From NCBI GenBank assembly GCA_002364085.1, contig DEXK01000021.1:9982-73981 (forward strand): a DNA stretch of 64,000 bases, read 5' to 3'. Shown here piece after piece: positions 16,191 to 25,770 of this stretch; position 1 is the stretch's first letter, and the number at the start of each line of letters is the position of its first letter. The notes below the pieces were generated by a model. It was not told the origin of the DNA. It made no database searches and saw only the letters and a program-made list of their open reading frames with translations. The stretch is from Balneolaceae bacterium UBA3186 (GTDB lineage: Bacteria > Bacteroidota > Rhodothermia > Balneolales > Balneolaceae). The position numbers and the translations under genes were made by a program.

Positions 16191-17405
16191 TTAAAATCTG
16201 TCCTGATCTCTGTATGAAGATCTTGAACGATTGCTTGAATCCTTATTCCAGCGGTTTTCGTCATTGCTTGCTGGTCTTTCACTATCCGGCCTTCGACTTT
16301 TATACCCACTGTTTCGATCTCGGCTATTACTTCTGTAATTACTTCCACCACTTTTTCTTCTGGGGCGGAAATTCTTTCTTCCACCGCCTCTGCGATCGTT
16401 GCTTCCTTTGCTGTAGTTACTACTGCTTCCGGAATCCTTAGTAAGATCTTTTAACTCAACTTTTGCTTTAACAATTCCTCTTTCATGGGTAGGATCTGTG
16501 AAAATTGGTCTTAATTCATTTGCTAGCCAAGCCGGATAGAAACCTTCTCTGGCTTCTTTCAATAACAAGTGTGCATTGGTGTAACGCGCTGAAAAATGTC
16601 CGATCACCAACAATTTGGTTTGAGCCTCTGTGGCTACCCGTGCAGCGTCTTTTGCAGATGAATGTCCGGTTTCTGAAGCTTTATCAGATAGAGAATCACT
16701 AAAAGTTGCTTCGTGATAAAGGATGTTGGTATTCATCCCCAGTTTAACTGCATTCGGGCAGTACTCAGTGTCGGTTACATAAGCAAAACTGTCGCCGGGC
16801 CGGGGATGACCTACGATATCAGAAGATTTCACAATTGTTCCGTCGGCTAACGTTACATCCTGACCGTCTTTAAGATCTTTAAAGTGTTGGTCTTCTGTGA
16901 CTCCCATCTCAGTTGCTTTTTCAGCATCCACTTTTCCGGGCTTATCTTTTTCCTGAAATCGGTAACCTAGGCAATATCGTCTGTGTTTTAACGCTCTAGC
17001 CTCCACGTAATAATCATCTTCATCAATTACACGTGCCTCGTCGGTTCCTTCTTCTACTTCGATAAAGATAATCTCAAATCCTAGTTCAACACTCGAGAAT
17101 TTTAAATTCCATTCCACATATTCCTGGATCCCAGCCGGAGCTACAATTCTTAGTGGTTTTTCTCTTCGTTGAAGCTGAAGTGTTGATAACAACCCGATTA
17201 ACCCTGAATAATGATCTACATCAAAGTGAGATATGAATATACATTCTATTTTAGATCGTTTTATTCCTGCTTGAAGCATTCTCATTTGAGCATTTTCGCC
17301 ACAATCAAAAAGGAAAACGCTTCCTTCTCGCCAAAGTGCTACTGCAGGTAAATGTCGTACTGCTGTTGGGGTTGCTGAGGCTACGCCTAGTGGAACTACT
17401 ATCAT
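16191..17405 (-). CDS. rnz: Ribonuclease Z with variant metal motif and basic disordered tail
   Basis: 404 aa; the catalytic part (1-322) has the usual bacterial length. RNase Z trims the 3' trailer of tRNA precursors. Metallo-beta-lactamase features: FLFDCGENAQMRM, His141 (ALKHRRYCLGYRF), Asp212 (YVTDTEYC), HSSAKDAA and IGHFSARY with His270. The zinc motif normally reads H-x-H-x-D-H but here is SHFDVDHYSG (His60, Asp62, Asp64, His65), so the second His is Asp. Residues 324-404 form an RG/RS-rich tail (RRGGGRKNFRPRR and others), likely disordered and RNA-binding. It lies between the two halves of the ABC exporter, 65 nt after one and 11 nt before the other. Confidence 0.88.
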   Translation of the reverse strand: MIVVPLGVASATPTAVRHLPAVALWREGSVFLFDCGENAQMRMLQAGIKRSKIECIFISHFDVDHYSGLIGLLSTLQLQRREKPLRIVAPAGIQEYVEWNLKFSSVELGFEIIFIEVEEGTDEARVIDEDDYYVEARALKHRRYCLGYRFQEKDKPGKVDAEKATEMGVTEDQHFKDLKDGQDVTLADGTIVKSSDIVGHPRPGDSFAYVTDTEYCPNAVKLGMNTNILYHEATFSDSLSDKASETGHSSAKDAARVATEAQTKLLVIGHFSARYTNAHLLLKEAREGFYPAWLANELRPIFTDPTHERGIVKAKVELKDLTKDSGSSSNYSKGSNDRRGGGRKNFRPRRKSGGSNYRSNSRDRNSGYKSRRPDSERPASNDENRWNKDSSNRSRSSYRDQDRF

Positions 17406-17470
17406 TTTATGTCTCCCGTAATGTTATTTTAAATGAGGAATTGCGTTCAGGCTATCCTCATATCCAGTTT

Positions 17471-19276
17471 TTATATTTCAGCCAGTTCTTGTTCTAATAT
17501 TTGCTTGTTATACATGTTTGTATAATGTCCTTCAAGTTCTAAAAGTTCTTGATGGTTCCCAGATTCTACTATTTCACCATCTTTCAAATAATAAATCACA
17601 TCCGCATCTTTTATAGTTGAAATACGGTGACTTATCATTATTGTTGTCCTGCCACTTAATTCTTGTCTCAAATGTTTTAGTATGGCTTCTTCTGTTTTTG
17701 TGTCAATTGCGCTTAATGAATCATCAAAAATCAGGATATTAGGGTCTTTAATTAATGCCCTTGCAATAGCCGTACGTTGTTTTTGCCCACCCGAAAGAGT
17801 TATTCCCCTTTCTCCTAACATAGTCTCGAATTTTTTTTCAAAATCCAAAATATTCTCTTTCACCTGAGCTTTTTCTGCGGCTTCTTCTATCATTTCGTTA
17901 GTGGCATTTTCTATGCCAAAAGAAATGTTATCTCCAATAGTATCTGAAAACAAAAAAGTATCCTGAGGTACAAAGCCAATTGCAGATCTTAGCTGTTCCA
18001 AGTCCAGAGATTTGATATTCTGACCGTCTATCAGTACTTCTCCATCATTTGGATCGAATAAACGTGGTATTAGTTGAACTAAACTTGTTTTTCCTGATCC
18101 GGTTCTTCCAACAATGGCTATATTTTGTCCTTTTTCAATTTTGAAACTAACATTCTTGATCACATTTTCTGTTGTGTCCGGATATTTAAAGCTCACATTC
18201 TTGAACTCAATTGAACCAAATGATGTTTGTTCGTCTTTTTGATTGTCATTGTTATCAGAGTTCTCTATTTCAATAGGTTGATCTAACACTTCAGCAATTC
18301 TGTTCCAAGAGGCTAATGACTTTTGGAATCGGTTGGTTGTATAACCAAGAGCGGCTACGGGCCATGTTAAATATGCTACATAAATAAGAAACTCGGCAAT
18401 ATTACCAATGGTGAGAGAGCCTTGAATGATCATCTCTCCACCTTTCCATATTACGATCAATAATGAAATTCCTATCAGAAAGTTTAAAGCGGGATGAAAA
18501 AGTGATTCGATCATATCGAGGCGAAGTTTTTTCTTTCGATACTGCTCACTCATTCTTTCGAATTTCTTCTGTTCATTTTCTAACCTGTTGTAGGCTTTGA
18601 TCAGTCTGATACTAGAGAATGTTTCTTTAGCTTGTCCTGCTAATTGCGAATACTGTTCCTGAATAATTGTTGAGTGCTTATGAATGTAACCGGTTATCCA
18701 ATATGCAAATACCGAAATAAATGGAAGTGGGATCAAAGCCCAAACCATAAGGTCTTTGCTGACTATGTACATCATTGTTATCACAAAGCCTGCACGCGTA
18801 ATTGTATTAATGCTGTACATGATAACCGGGCCGTAGTATTCCCGGACTTTGTTCACATCTTCTGTTGCTCTAACATAAATTTCTCCCGAAGAGTACTTTG
18901 CATAAAAGCGCTGAGGAAGTTTCATGAGTTTTTCAAGAATTTCATTTCTCATATCAAACTCAACTTTTCTGGAAGAAACGATCAGAGTCTGGCGTGTTGC
19001 AAATAGGAGAATTCCATATAAAGCTACCGCTCCAATCAAATATCCGGCATTTTCAGCAAGTATTATTCCGGCTTCTGTTGAAAAAAGAGTGGCAAAAAGA
19101 GTTTCAGCACCATCGTACTGAGCCTCTTTCAAAGCCTCAACTTCATCCATAGTTTTACGGATAAGACCCGGAATCCATACAAGGAAGAAATTTGCTCCTG
19201 TAAGGAACAAAGTACCAAGTACAACTGACCACTTGTACTTTTTTAGATAGCTATTTAATCGCTTTAAAGCACCCAA
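17471..19276 (-). CDS. ABC exporter half-transporter, degenerate-site subunit (BmrC/TM287-like)
   Basis: 601 aa, TTG start; no ATG gives a full membrane domain. Six transmembrane helices (about 17-320), then the ATPase domain. Walker A VGRTGSGKTS (389-398), canonical signature LSGGQ (494-498) and switch His550 are present. Walker B is ILIFDD, with Asp519 where the catalytic Glu should be. This marks the chain whose Walker B belongs to the non-hydrolysing site of a heterodimeric exporter; the partner is 14404-16179. It is 26 nt downstream of the renalase-like gene, so at least 20334-14404 may be one transcript. Confidence 0.88.
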   Translation of the reverse strand: MGALKRLNSYLKKYKWSVVLGTLFLTGANFFLVWIPGLIRKTMDEVEALKEAQYDGAETLFATLFSTEAGIILAENAGYLIGAVALYGILLFATRQTLIVSSRKVEFDMRNEILEKLMKLPQRFYAKYSSGEIYVRATEDVNKVREYYGPVIMYSINTITRAGFVITMMYIVSKDLMVWALIPLPFISVFAYWITGYIHKHSTIIQEQYSQLAGQAKETFSSIRLIKAYNRLENEQKKFERMSEQYRKKKLRLDMIESLFHPALNFLIGISLLIVIWKGGEMIIQGSLTIGNIAEFLIYVAYLTWPVAALGYTTNRFQKSLASWNRIAEVLDQPIEIENSDNNDNQKDEQTSFGSIEFKNVSFKYPDTTENVIKNVSFKIEKGQNIAIVGRTGSGKTSLVQLIPRLFDPNDGEVLIDGQNIKSLDLEQLRSAIGFVPQDTFLFSDTIGDNISFGIENATNEMIEEAAEKAQVKENILDFEKKFETMLGERGITLSGGQKQRTAIARALIKDPNILIFDDSLSAIDTKTEEAILKHLRQELSGRTTIMISHRISTIKDADVIYYLKDGEIVESGNHQELLELEGHYTNMYNKQILEQELAEI

Positions 19277-19302
19277 AAGAACGGGTTTAAAAGTTTATAT
19301 AA

Positions 19303-20334
19303 TTATTCGGAGAATTTATGATTCCAGAATTTTCCTATCGCCAAACCTGATAAATAAGCAGATTCTACTGAGTCTCCGTTCATATAACTACCTGCTAAGG
19401 CTATTGGCGCATCATTACCAACTACTTCCATAAAAGGATAAGGTAGAGGATTAGCAGCTTTACTGTATCTCCAGAAATGTAATTGTTTCCATTCCGGAAG
19501 TGCACTCCATCCGCCTAAAATTCCTGCCAATTCATCCAAGATTATTTCTTCAACTTCTTCAGCATCGGAGTCCTTATACTTTTCTGCGAATTCTGCAGTA
19601 GTATGAACAACAAATGAACATTCAGCTCCTTCTCCTCTTTTTGAAGCTTCATTGGTTATAGATTCTATCACCTCATTTTCACATGTCATCATAGCCCAAT
19701 CCGGAAATTCTGTCTCACCGTAACCAACCATAAGTGAAAAAGATGGATAATATTCAACATCATCAACTTCACGAAGTAGTTTAAGTGTTTGTACTTCATC
19801 TATTGTTGTATTAAGAATGGCATAGGCTTGCTTAGATGGTGCAGCAATGATAACAGCATCAAAATTTTCTGTTAAACCGGTAGGGAAGTTTAGCATCCAT
19901 GAACGTTTTTTGGTTCTATCTTCACCAATATGAGTTACTCCACTTACTTTAGTTTCAGTTCTTACATCAACCATTCGAGCTAGCTTTTTTCCTACCTGAT
20001 TCATTCCTTCAGGAGCTATATATCTTTTTTTGTTAGGCTTAACAGTTGAAATCTCTCCGTTAGCATTACAATGAACAAAAGGTCCCTTCCAAGGAACCAA
20101 AACTCCGGAATTTGTCAACTCGCTAATTAATGGTTCAATATCTGCAGAAGAAACCTCAATGTACGGCAAACCATGATCAACCTTGCTGTTATTGTCTTTG
20201 CCGGCATAACGGGTTGCTAACCTTCCACCATAGCCTCTGCTTTTTTCAAATATTACGACCTCATGTCCTGATTCAGCCAAAACTCTTCCGGCTGTTAATC
20301 CTGCTACCCCTGCTCCAATTACTGCAATCTTCAT
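19303..20334 (-). CDS. Renalase-like NAD(P)/FAD-dependent oxidoreductase
   Basis: 343 aa. N-terminal Rossmann fold with the dinucleotide motif AVIGAGVAGLTAGRVLAESG and the FEKSRGYGGRLATR segment that binds FAD in amine-oxidase/renalase flavoproteins. The C-terminal GSYMNGDSVESAYLSG is the second FAD-contacting motif. Bacterial renalases oxidise 2- or 6-dihydroNAD(P) isomers back to NAD(P); the family is broad, so the substrate is not certain. First gene of a possible renalase-ABC-rnz-ABC transcript. Confidence 0.75.
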   Translation of the reverse strand: MKIAVIGAGVAGLTAGRVLAESGHEVVIFEKSRGYGGRLATRYAGKDNNSKVDHGLPYIEVSSADIEPLISELTNSGVLVPWKGPFVHCNANGEISTVKPNKKRYIAPEGMNQVGKKLARMVDVRTETKVSGVTHIGEDRTKKRSWMLNFPTGLTENFDAVIIAAPSKQAYAILNTTIDEVQTLKLLREVDDVEYYPSFSLMVGYGETEFPDWAMMTCENEVIESITNEASKRGEGAECSFVVHTTAEFAEKYKDSDAEEVEEIILDELAGILGGWSALPEWKQLHFWRYSKAANPLPYPFMEVVGNDAPIALAGSYMNGDSVESAYLSGLAIGKFWNHKFSE

Positions 20335-20400
20335 TTCTGTTTTAATATAATTTATAAGTGTAATTCAAGTATCTAAATATTTTATAGGACTCTCTAAGTC

Positions 20401-20494
20401 ATTCCTGCGAAGGCAGGAATCTGGAATGTACTATAAAACAAACATTATGCTAAATAGTTTGATCGAGATTCCAGGCATCCGCCGTGGAATGACC
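20401..20494. repeat. Inverted pair of palindromic interspersed repeats
   Basis: Unit 1 is ATTCCTGC-GAAG-GCAGGAAT (20401-20420), a perfect 8-bp hairpin preceded by GTC. Unit 2 (20465-20494) read on the minus strand is GTCATTCCACGGCGGATGCC, followed by TGGAATCTC. The two face each other across about 45 bp, a BIME-like layout in the 201-nt gap between the renalase-like and AtuA genes. Confidence 0.7.
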
Positions 20495-20535
20495 ATTTCT
20501 ATATTAACAATATGTCTAATACCGAATTCATTTAG

Positions 20536-21906
20536 TTAGTTAATTTCGAAAATAGTTACTCTGGGTTCAACTGCTTCCTTAGCTAATAATGCAGGCCAGT
20601 AAGCCACTACATCACTTGCTTTAGGTCTACCGCCTGCAAAACCGGTTACACCACTAGGGCCGGTTAAAATCAAGGGTGCTATTTCCATTCCAAAGCGATT
20701 TAAATCTTCCTTTTTGGGTCCTGTTACAGAAACTCTCATCTGTATTTCATCAATTTCATCATTAACAGGATCATCTGTTGGTGGGTGTTCATCCACACCA
20801 TTGTAACCAATATACTCTTTATTAAATTCAGTTAGGTTTAACCCAAGTGCTTTTGCTCTTCCTTCAAGAATTTCAGCTCCTTTTTGTGCTTTTTTTAGTG
20901 CATCAGGCCATGAATACACTAATGTTGCGGAAAGCTTATATCCATCATTATAACTTGCTGAAACTTTATACGAATCGGTGAACGGCTCACCTTTTATTCC
21001 GTACACTTTAACTCTGTTCTTACCAACATCTTCAACATGGATGGAAGTAAAATCAGCTACTACATCCGGTGTTATATAATCTTTCGGATCACCGATTTCA
21101 TATAATAATTGCTCTTTTACAGTTTGGGAACTAACCAGTCCACCTGTTCCTTCATGTTTAGTAACAAAAAATTCTCCACTTGGATAAGCTTCTACAATTG
21201 GAAATCCGATATCTGTAAAATCTTCTACTTTTTCCCAATCTGTGAAATTACCACCTGATGCCTGAGCACCACATTCCAGGATATGACCGGCTATTGTTCC
21301 AACCGACATTTTATTAAAATCATCGTAAGCCCATCCAAATTCATGTATCATAGGAGCTAAAGTAAGTCCTGTATCAGTTACACGCCCTGTTATTATCACA
21401 TCTGCACCTAACTTCAAAGCTTCAACAATAGGACGACATCCAAAATAGATATTGGCACTTAGCAACTGATCTTTTACAGTCGTGATCGGCTCTCCGGTTT
21501 CCATGTTTTTCAATGCATGCCCGTTTGCAATCAATTCGTCAATGTTTGGAAGAATATCGTCTCCGTCAACAACCGCAACTTTAAGGTTTTTATATCCTTT
21601 TTCTTTGGCAATTTTTAAAATTTCATCTTTACAAGCTTGAGGATTAACCCCACCAGCATTGCTTATAACTTTGATACCGTCTTTTTCGATCTCTGGCAAT
21701 ACTTGTTCAACTACACCAACAAAGTCACGTGCATATCCCCAATCCGGATTTCTCATTCTCTGTTTTTGCATAATGGACATAGTTACTTCAGCCAGATAAT
21801 CCATTACCAAATAATCTATTGGTCCATTTTTAGCCTGATTTACCGGAGCAATAGGGAGATCTCCCCAAAAGCCTTGTCCTGATGCAATACGAATAAATTC
21901 TTTCAC
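20536..21906 (-). CDS. AtuA-type (DUF1446) acyclic terpene utilisation family protein
   Basis: 456 aa, GTG start. The whole protein is a DUF1446 domain. Family-like segments are IASGQGFWGDLPIAP near the start, DYLVMDYLAEVTMSI, NAGGVNPQACKDEI, ITGRVTDTGLTLAP and, near the end, GPSGVTGFAGGRP. AtuA was named for citronellol/geraniol catabolism in Pseudomonas, but its biochemical role is unclear and DUF1446 genes also occur with other acyl-CoA pathways. No other terpene or acyl-CoA genes are nearby, so the pathway is unknown here. Confidence 0.8.
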   Translation of the reverse strand: MKEFIRIASGQGFWGDLPIAPVNQAKNGPIDYLVMDYLAEVTMSIMQKQRMRNPDWGYARDFVGVVEQVLPEIEKDGIKVISNAGGVNPQACKDEILKIAKEKGYKNLKVAVVDGDDILPNIDELIANGHALKNMETGEPITTVKDQLLSANIYFGCRPIVEALKLGADVIITGRVTDTGLTLAPMIHEFGWAYDDFNKMSVGTIAGHILECGAQASGGNFTDWEKVEDFTDIGFPIVEAYPSGEFFVTKHEGTGGLVSSQTVKEQLLYEIGDPKDYITPDVVADFTSIHVEDVGKNRVKVYGIKGEPFTDSYKVSASYNDGYKLSATLVYSWPDALKKAQKGAEILEGRAKALGLNLTEFNKEYIGYNGVDEHPPTDDPVNDEIDEIQMRVSVTGPKKEDLNRFGMEIAPLILTGPSGVTGFAGGRPKASDVVAYWPALLAKEAVEPRVTIFEIN

Positions 21907-21973
21907 GAAATTCTTCTTCTTGATTTAGTCTTTATAATTGTTGTGAATATCGTGAAAAATAGACTGGTTGTGA

Positions 21974-22004
21974 AATAAAAAAACCCTGCCTTTCAAAACA
22001 GGGT
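21974..22004 (-). terminator. Intrinsic terminator downstream of the signalling cluster
   Basis: On the minus strand ACCCTG-TTTTGAAAGG-CAGGGT is followed directly by a run of seven T and more T-rich sequence. This is a standard Rho-independent terminator that would stop transcripts from the response regulator gene before the AtuA gene. Confidence 0.8.
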
Positions 22005-22073
22005 CTCTTGATGAACTTAACGTGTTCAGGTTAGTAAGGACTCGTTAATTCTAACGAAAATCTGCCGTAAACA

Positions 22074-22093
22074 AACCACCTTAATGTGTGGTT
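22074..22093 (-). terminator. Hairpin right after the response-regulator stop
   Basis: AACCAC/GTGGTT stem with an 8-nt loop starts 1 nt after the stop codon and is followed by TGTTT on the minus strand. Weaker than the terminator at 21974-22004 and probably acts with it. Another small hairpin, CGTTA-ATTC-TAACG, lies between the two at about 22043-22056. Confidence 0.5.
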
Positions 22094-22094
22094 T

Positions 22095-22724
22095 TTAAGA
22101 CTTGATGAGATTATAACTTATACCTTTTGCTACGGCTTCAGCCCTGTTTTTTGCTTCCAGCTTTTGGTAAATATTTCTGATATGGTATCTAACGCCGTCA
22201 ACAGAAAGGAAAATCTTCTCCGCAATTGCTTTATACGAAAGCCCGGAAGCTAATTCTTTCAGAATATCTTGTTCCATATCGGAGAGATTTACATCCAGGT
22301 CTCGTTTTTTTTGGAATGATGAAATAACCTTTCTCGCGATATTTGGACTCATAGGCGAGCCACCGTCTACAGCAACTTTTATTGCTTCAATTAGCTCTTG
22401 AGGAGAAGTTTTCTTCAACAAATAACCTACAGCACCATTTCTTAATGCTGTAAATATCTTCTCGTTCTCATCGTGCATTGTTACCATGAGAGTAATAAGC
22501 TTCGGGTATTTTTCTTTAAAAATCTTCACCCCTTCTGTCCCATGAATACCAGGAAGTTCTATATCTAACAGAAGAACGTCGCTTTTACCCAGCTGATTTT
22601 CTTCAAGGGCTTCTTCACAACTTCCATATGTTCCAATCACACATAGATCTGATTCGAAGTCTAAGATGGTTTCCCATCCTTCCCTCATATACTTATTATC
22701 TTCAATTATAGAAATTTTTATCAT
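22095..22724 (-). CDS. NarL/LuxR-family response regulator 1
   Basis: 209 aa from the ATG at 22724 (a TTG 6 nt upstream is the alternative). Receiver domain 1-120: acidic pair in IIEDN, phospho-acceptor Asp54 in LLLDIELPG, conserved Lys in LLKKTSP. LuxR-type helix-turn-helix at about 145-205 (LSDMEQDILKELASGLSYKA, then IFLSVDGVRYHIRNIYQKL). It should bind DNA when phosphorylated by one of the three kinases encoded upstream. It is the last gene of the cluster. Its sequence is clearly paralogous to regulator 2 at 27838-28479. Confidence 0.9.
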   Translation of the reverse strand: MIKISIIEDNKYMREGWETILDFESDLCVIGTYGSCEEALEENQLGKSDVLLLDIELPGIHGTEGVKIFKEKYPKLITLMVTMHDENEKIFTALRNGAVGYLLKKTSPQELIEAIKVAVDGGSPMSPNIARKVISSFQKKRDLDVNLSDMEQDILKELASGLSYKAIAEKIFLSVDGVRYHIRNIYQKLEAKNRAEAVAKGISYNLIKS

Positions 22725-22774
22725 ACTCAAATGAATGGTATTAATACCTGAAAGTAACTACCGAAAAGGGCAGT

Positions 22775-25699
22775 TTATAATTTAATTTCTAATCTCCATC
22801 TTGTTCCGGAAGGTTCTGCTGTTTCATTTGTAAGAATAGCCTCTATTTTATTTGCCCTATACTTCAGATTCGAAATTCCACTTCCTTTAAACATATCCTC
22901 ATCTGATAATCCTATTCCATTGTCTTCAACCTCTAAAATAATTCTATTCTCTTTTTTGAAAAGAACCACTTTAGAGTGATTTGCTTGGGAATGACGTACT
23001 ATATTCGTAATCATTTCTTTAAATATTAACCACAAATCATGTCTTATTTTAAAATTCTTAAACCCCTTTATAGAATCGTCGAGTTCGATTTTATACTCAA
23101 TTCCTTTGCTTTCAAACATTTCTGAAGCAAATCGGTTACACTTAGCCATGAAAGATTGCCAATCATCATTATTAGGGTCTATTGCCCAAATGATATCATT
23201 TATTTTTTCCTTTGCTTCAATAGCACTGGCATCTATTTTTCTAAGGAATTTAATAGATTCACTTGAGATATCCCTTTTCGCGGCTTCGCTAAAAAAGCTA
23301 ATACTGCTTAGCGTGCCACTCAGATCATCATGAAGATCTTTTGAAATTCTATTTCTGGTAGCTTCCTCTCTAAGCAGATAAAACAATCTATATCTAAATA
23401 AGGCATAAGAAATTAGAACGATTGTTATGATCAGACCTAAAATAAAATACCACCTTTTCCAAAATGGAGGAGCTATATAGAAAGAAATAGTACTCGAATA
23501 AGTTACTGTTTCTTTCTTTGTGTTGACCGCCCGGATTACGAATTTATAATCGCCTGATGATAAGCCTGAGAAATTGATTGTTCTTCTTTTGTTTACGGGA
23601 ATCCAGTTTTCACTTAAACCCAACAGTCTATATTCTAAATTATTTCTGTCAGGATTAATGAAATTGAGATATGAAAAATCGAATTGGATAAAATCTTTAC
23701 CCTCTTTCAGGTTAAAGTTTCTCTCAACTATTGTGTTATAGATTTTACCATCTACATTCATTTCATAAACCACCACATTTCCTTTAAAAACTTGGTCTTT
23801 GATCTTGTTGGGATCGAAAAAAGTAAACCCTTCTACTCCTCCAAAATACATCCTCTCTTTTGAGTCTTTGAAGTAAGCTCCTCCATTAAATTCATTGCTT
23901 AGTAATCCATCTGATTTACTGAAGTTCTCAAAATTTATTTCTTCAGTATCAAATTTGGAAATCCCTGAGTTTGTACTAAGCCAAAGATTGTGCTCGGTAT
24001 CTTCCAATATTCCATACACAACATCGCTGGGGAGACCATCACCTATTGTAAATGCTTTAAAAGATTCCTTTTCAGGATCGTAATTATATAATCCTGAATA
24101 TGTACCTAACCAAATTCTTTTTTTGGTGTCCTCATAAATGACTTGAATCCTTGAAGGTGATCTTTGTTTTTTGTTATTGATGATTTCAGGTACAATACGC
24201 TTAAAGCTAGTATCAGCCTTATTAAATACAACCAATCCTTGAGAGAAAGTACCTATTAAAACTTCTTTTTCATTAATCGACTTAATTGACAAAACCCTAT
24301 CATTTTTGAGGTAATCCGGGACTCGTATTTCTTCTTGCAATTCATCATTTGTAACAACATAAAAACCTTGATAAGCGCCCGCTATTACTTCATTTTCGGA
24401 AATTACCTCGAGACTTAGAATACTTTCATTTTCCAGTTTTTTTATTCTTGTTATTCGATCTGAATCAGATCTAATTTTAAACTTCTTTAATCCAAAGCCA
24501 TCTGTCGCAACCCAATATTGCCCGTTATCATCTTTTTCTATGGCAATTATGCTTTCATTGTTAAATCCTTCTATGTTAGTAAACGTCTCGTTGGCTTGGT
24601 TAAACAATAAAAGCCCCTTTTGTTCTGTACCAATTAATATATCTCCATTATCAAGTTCATTAAAAGAGAGTATTACATCCGAAACCAGTTTTTGGTTTGT
24701 AGATTCACTTGAATACCCTTGAAACTGAAACCGGTCTTTATGGTAGTTGCTCAGCCCTGCATTATTGGTTCCTACCCAAATAATTTCATTAGAATCTTCG
24801 AAAAGGGTTCTAATGCTTGAGCTTTGAAGTTGAAATTCATTCTGTTTTTGAGGCGAAAAGTGATGTAAAACCTCGCCTGTATTGTTTGTTAAATATAGAC
24901 CTTCTGAATCTGTAGCCATCCAAATATTGGATTCCTTGTCGATCAGAATATCAGATACTTCTACTCCTCTAAATGCTTTATTTAATTCAACTATTTCCTT
25001 ACTACTTAGATTAAGTACTAAAATACCATTAGTTCTTGTACCAACTATTAGTTCACTTTGACTTCTAAATTCCAGAGCCCTGATCTCCATGTTCTTCAAA
25101 TAACTTGAACTTCCCTGAGCATTCTGTAATACAACACCATCTGAAGTAGCCAGAAATATCTGATCAGCTATAATTTTGATATCCCAAATCGTTGACTTCC
25201 GGTCTACTATTTTGGTAGTGCTGTTTGTACTTAAATCGTATTTATATAATCCATCTTTTCTGGTTCCAATAAACAGATCGTTTCCTGAAATTTCCAGACT
25301 AGTGATATTGGTCCTTAGTTCACAAACTTCTGAATTTTGAAGAACACATAGATTTTGAAACGTATTTGTTTTTGGATTGAGCCTATCTACTCCTCCACCG
25401 TCAGTACCAACCCAAATAAAACCATATTTATCTTTAGCTAAAGATCTTACCGACCGGTTACTTATAGAATTTGAATCATCATAAACAGGGTAATAAGTAA
25501 CGAATTTATTGTTATCGAATCTGTTTAAACCGTCTCTGGTTCCAATCCAAATATATCCAAGATCATCTTCAAGAAAGGCATAAACCGTAGATTGAGACAA
25601 TCCTTCTTCTAAGGAGTAATTATAAAAGTTAGAAGAAATATTTTGTGATGTGATATCAAATGGGATAAACATCAATAAAGACAATATAAGAAGCCGCAT
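22775..25699 (-). CDS. Two-component sensor histidine kinase 1 (propeller sensor, HisKA_3)
   Basis: 974 aa. Signal peptide (MRLLILSLLMFIPFDITSQN), then a long extracytoplasmic beta-propeller with regulator-propeller repeats (DDLGYIWIGTRDGLNRFD; KYGFIWVGTDGGGVDRLN), a Y_Y_Y domain near 650-740 (LEYRLLGLSENWIPV) and one transmembrane helix (WYFILGLIITIVLISYALF). The cytoplasmic part has HisKA_3 with the phospho-His in SKDLHDDLSGTL (about residue 789), N-box KEMITNIVRHSQAN and G-box VEDNGIGL. It is not a hybrid kinase: no receiver or AraC domain. It pairs in position with regulator 1, 51 nt downstream. Confidence 0.92.
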   Translation of the reverse strand: MRLLILSLLMFIPFDITSQNISSNFYNYSLEEGLSQSTVYAFLEDDLGYIWIGTRDGLNRFDNNKFVTYYPVYDDSNSISNRSVRSLAKDKYGFIWVGTDGGGVDRLNPKTNTFQNLCVLQNSEVCELRTNITSLEISGNDLFIGTRKDGLYKYDLSTNSTTKIVDRKSTIWDIKIIADQIFLATSDGVVLQNAQGSSSYLKNMEIRALEFRSQSELIVGTRTNGILVLNLSSKEIVELNKAFRGVEVSDILIDKESNIWMATDSEGLYLTNNTGEVLHHFSPQKQNEFQLQSSSIRTLFEDSNEIIWVGTNNAGLSNYHKDRFQFQGYSSESTNQKLVSDVILSFNELDNGDILIGTEQKGLLLFNQANETFTNIEGFNNESIIAIEKDDNGQYWVATDGFGLKKFKIRSDSDRITRIKKLENESILSLEVISENEVIAGAYQGFYVVTNDELQEEIRVPDYLKNDRVLSIKSINEKEVLIGTFSQGLVVFNKADTSFKRIVPEIINNKKQRSPSRIQVIYEDTKKRIWLGTYSGLYNYDPEKESFKAFTIGDGLPSDVVYGILEDTEHNLWLSTNSGISKFDTEEINFENFSKSDGLLSNEFNGGAYFKDSKERMYFGGVEGFTFFDPNKIKDQVFKGNVVVYEMNVDGKIYNTIVERNFNLKEGKDFIQFDFSYLNFINPDRNNLEYRLLGLSENWIPVNKRRTINFSGLSSGDYKFVIRAVNTKKETVTYSSTISFYIAPPFWKRWYFILGLIITIVLISYALFRYRLFYLLREEATRNRISKDLHDDLSGTLSSISFFSEAAKRDISSESIKFLRKIDASAIEAKEKINDIIWAIDPNNDDWQSFMAKCNRFASEMFESKGIEYKIELDDSIKGFKNFKIRHDLWLIFKEMITNIVRHSQANHSKVVLFKKENRIILEVEDNGIGLSDEDMFKGSGISNLKYRANKIEAILTNETAEPSGTRWRLEIKL

Positions 25700-25770
25700 A
25701 AAGACGTTTAGTTTAAAATTCCTGATATTGCTTTCAAAAAATATGGCGTAAAACCGCTAAAATTGGCTGT

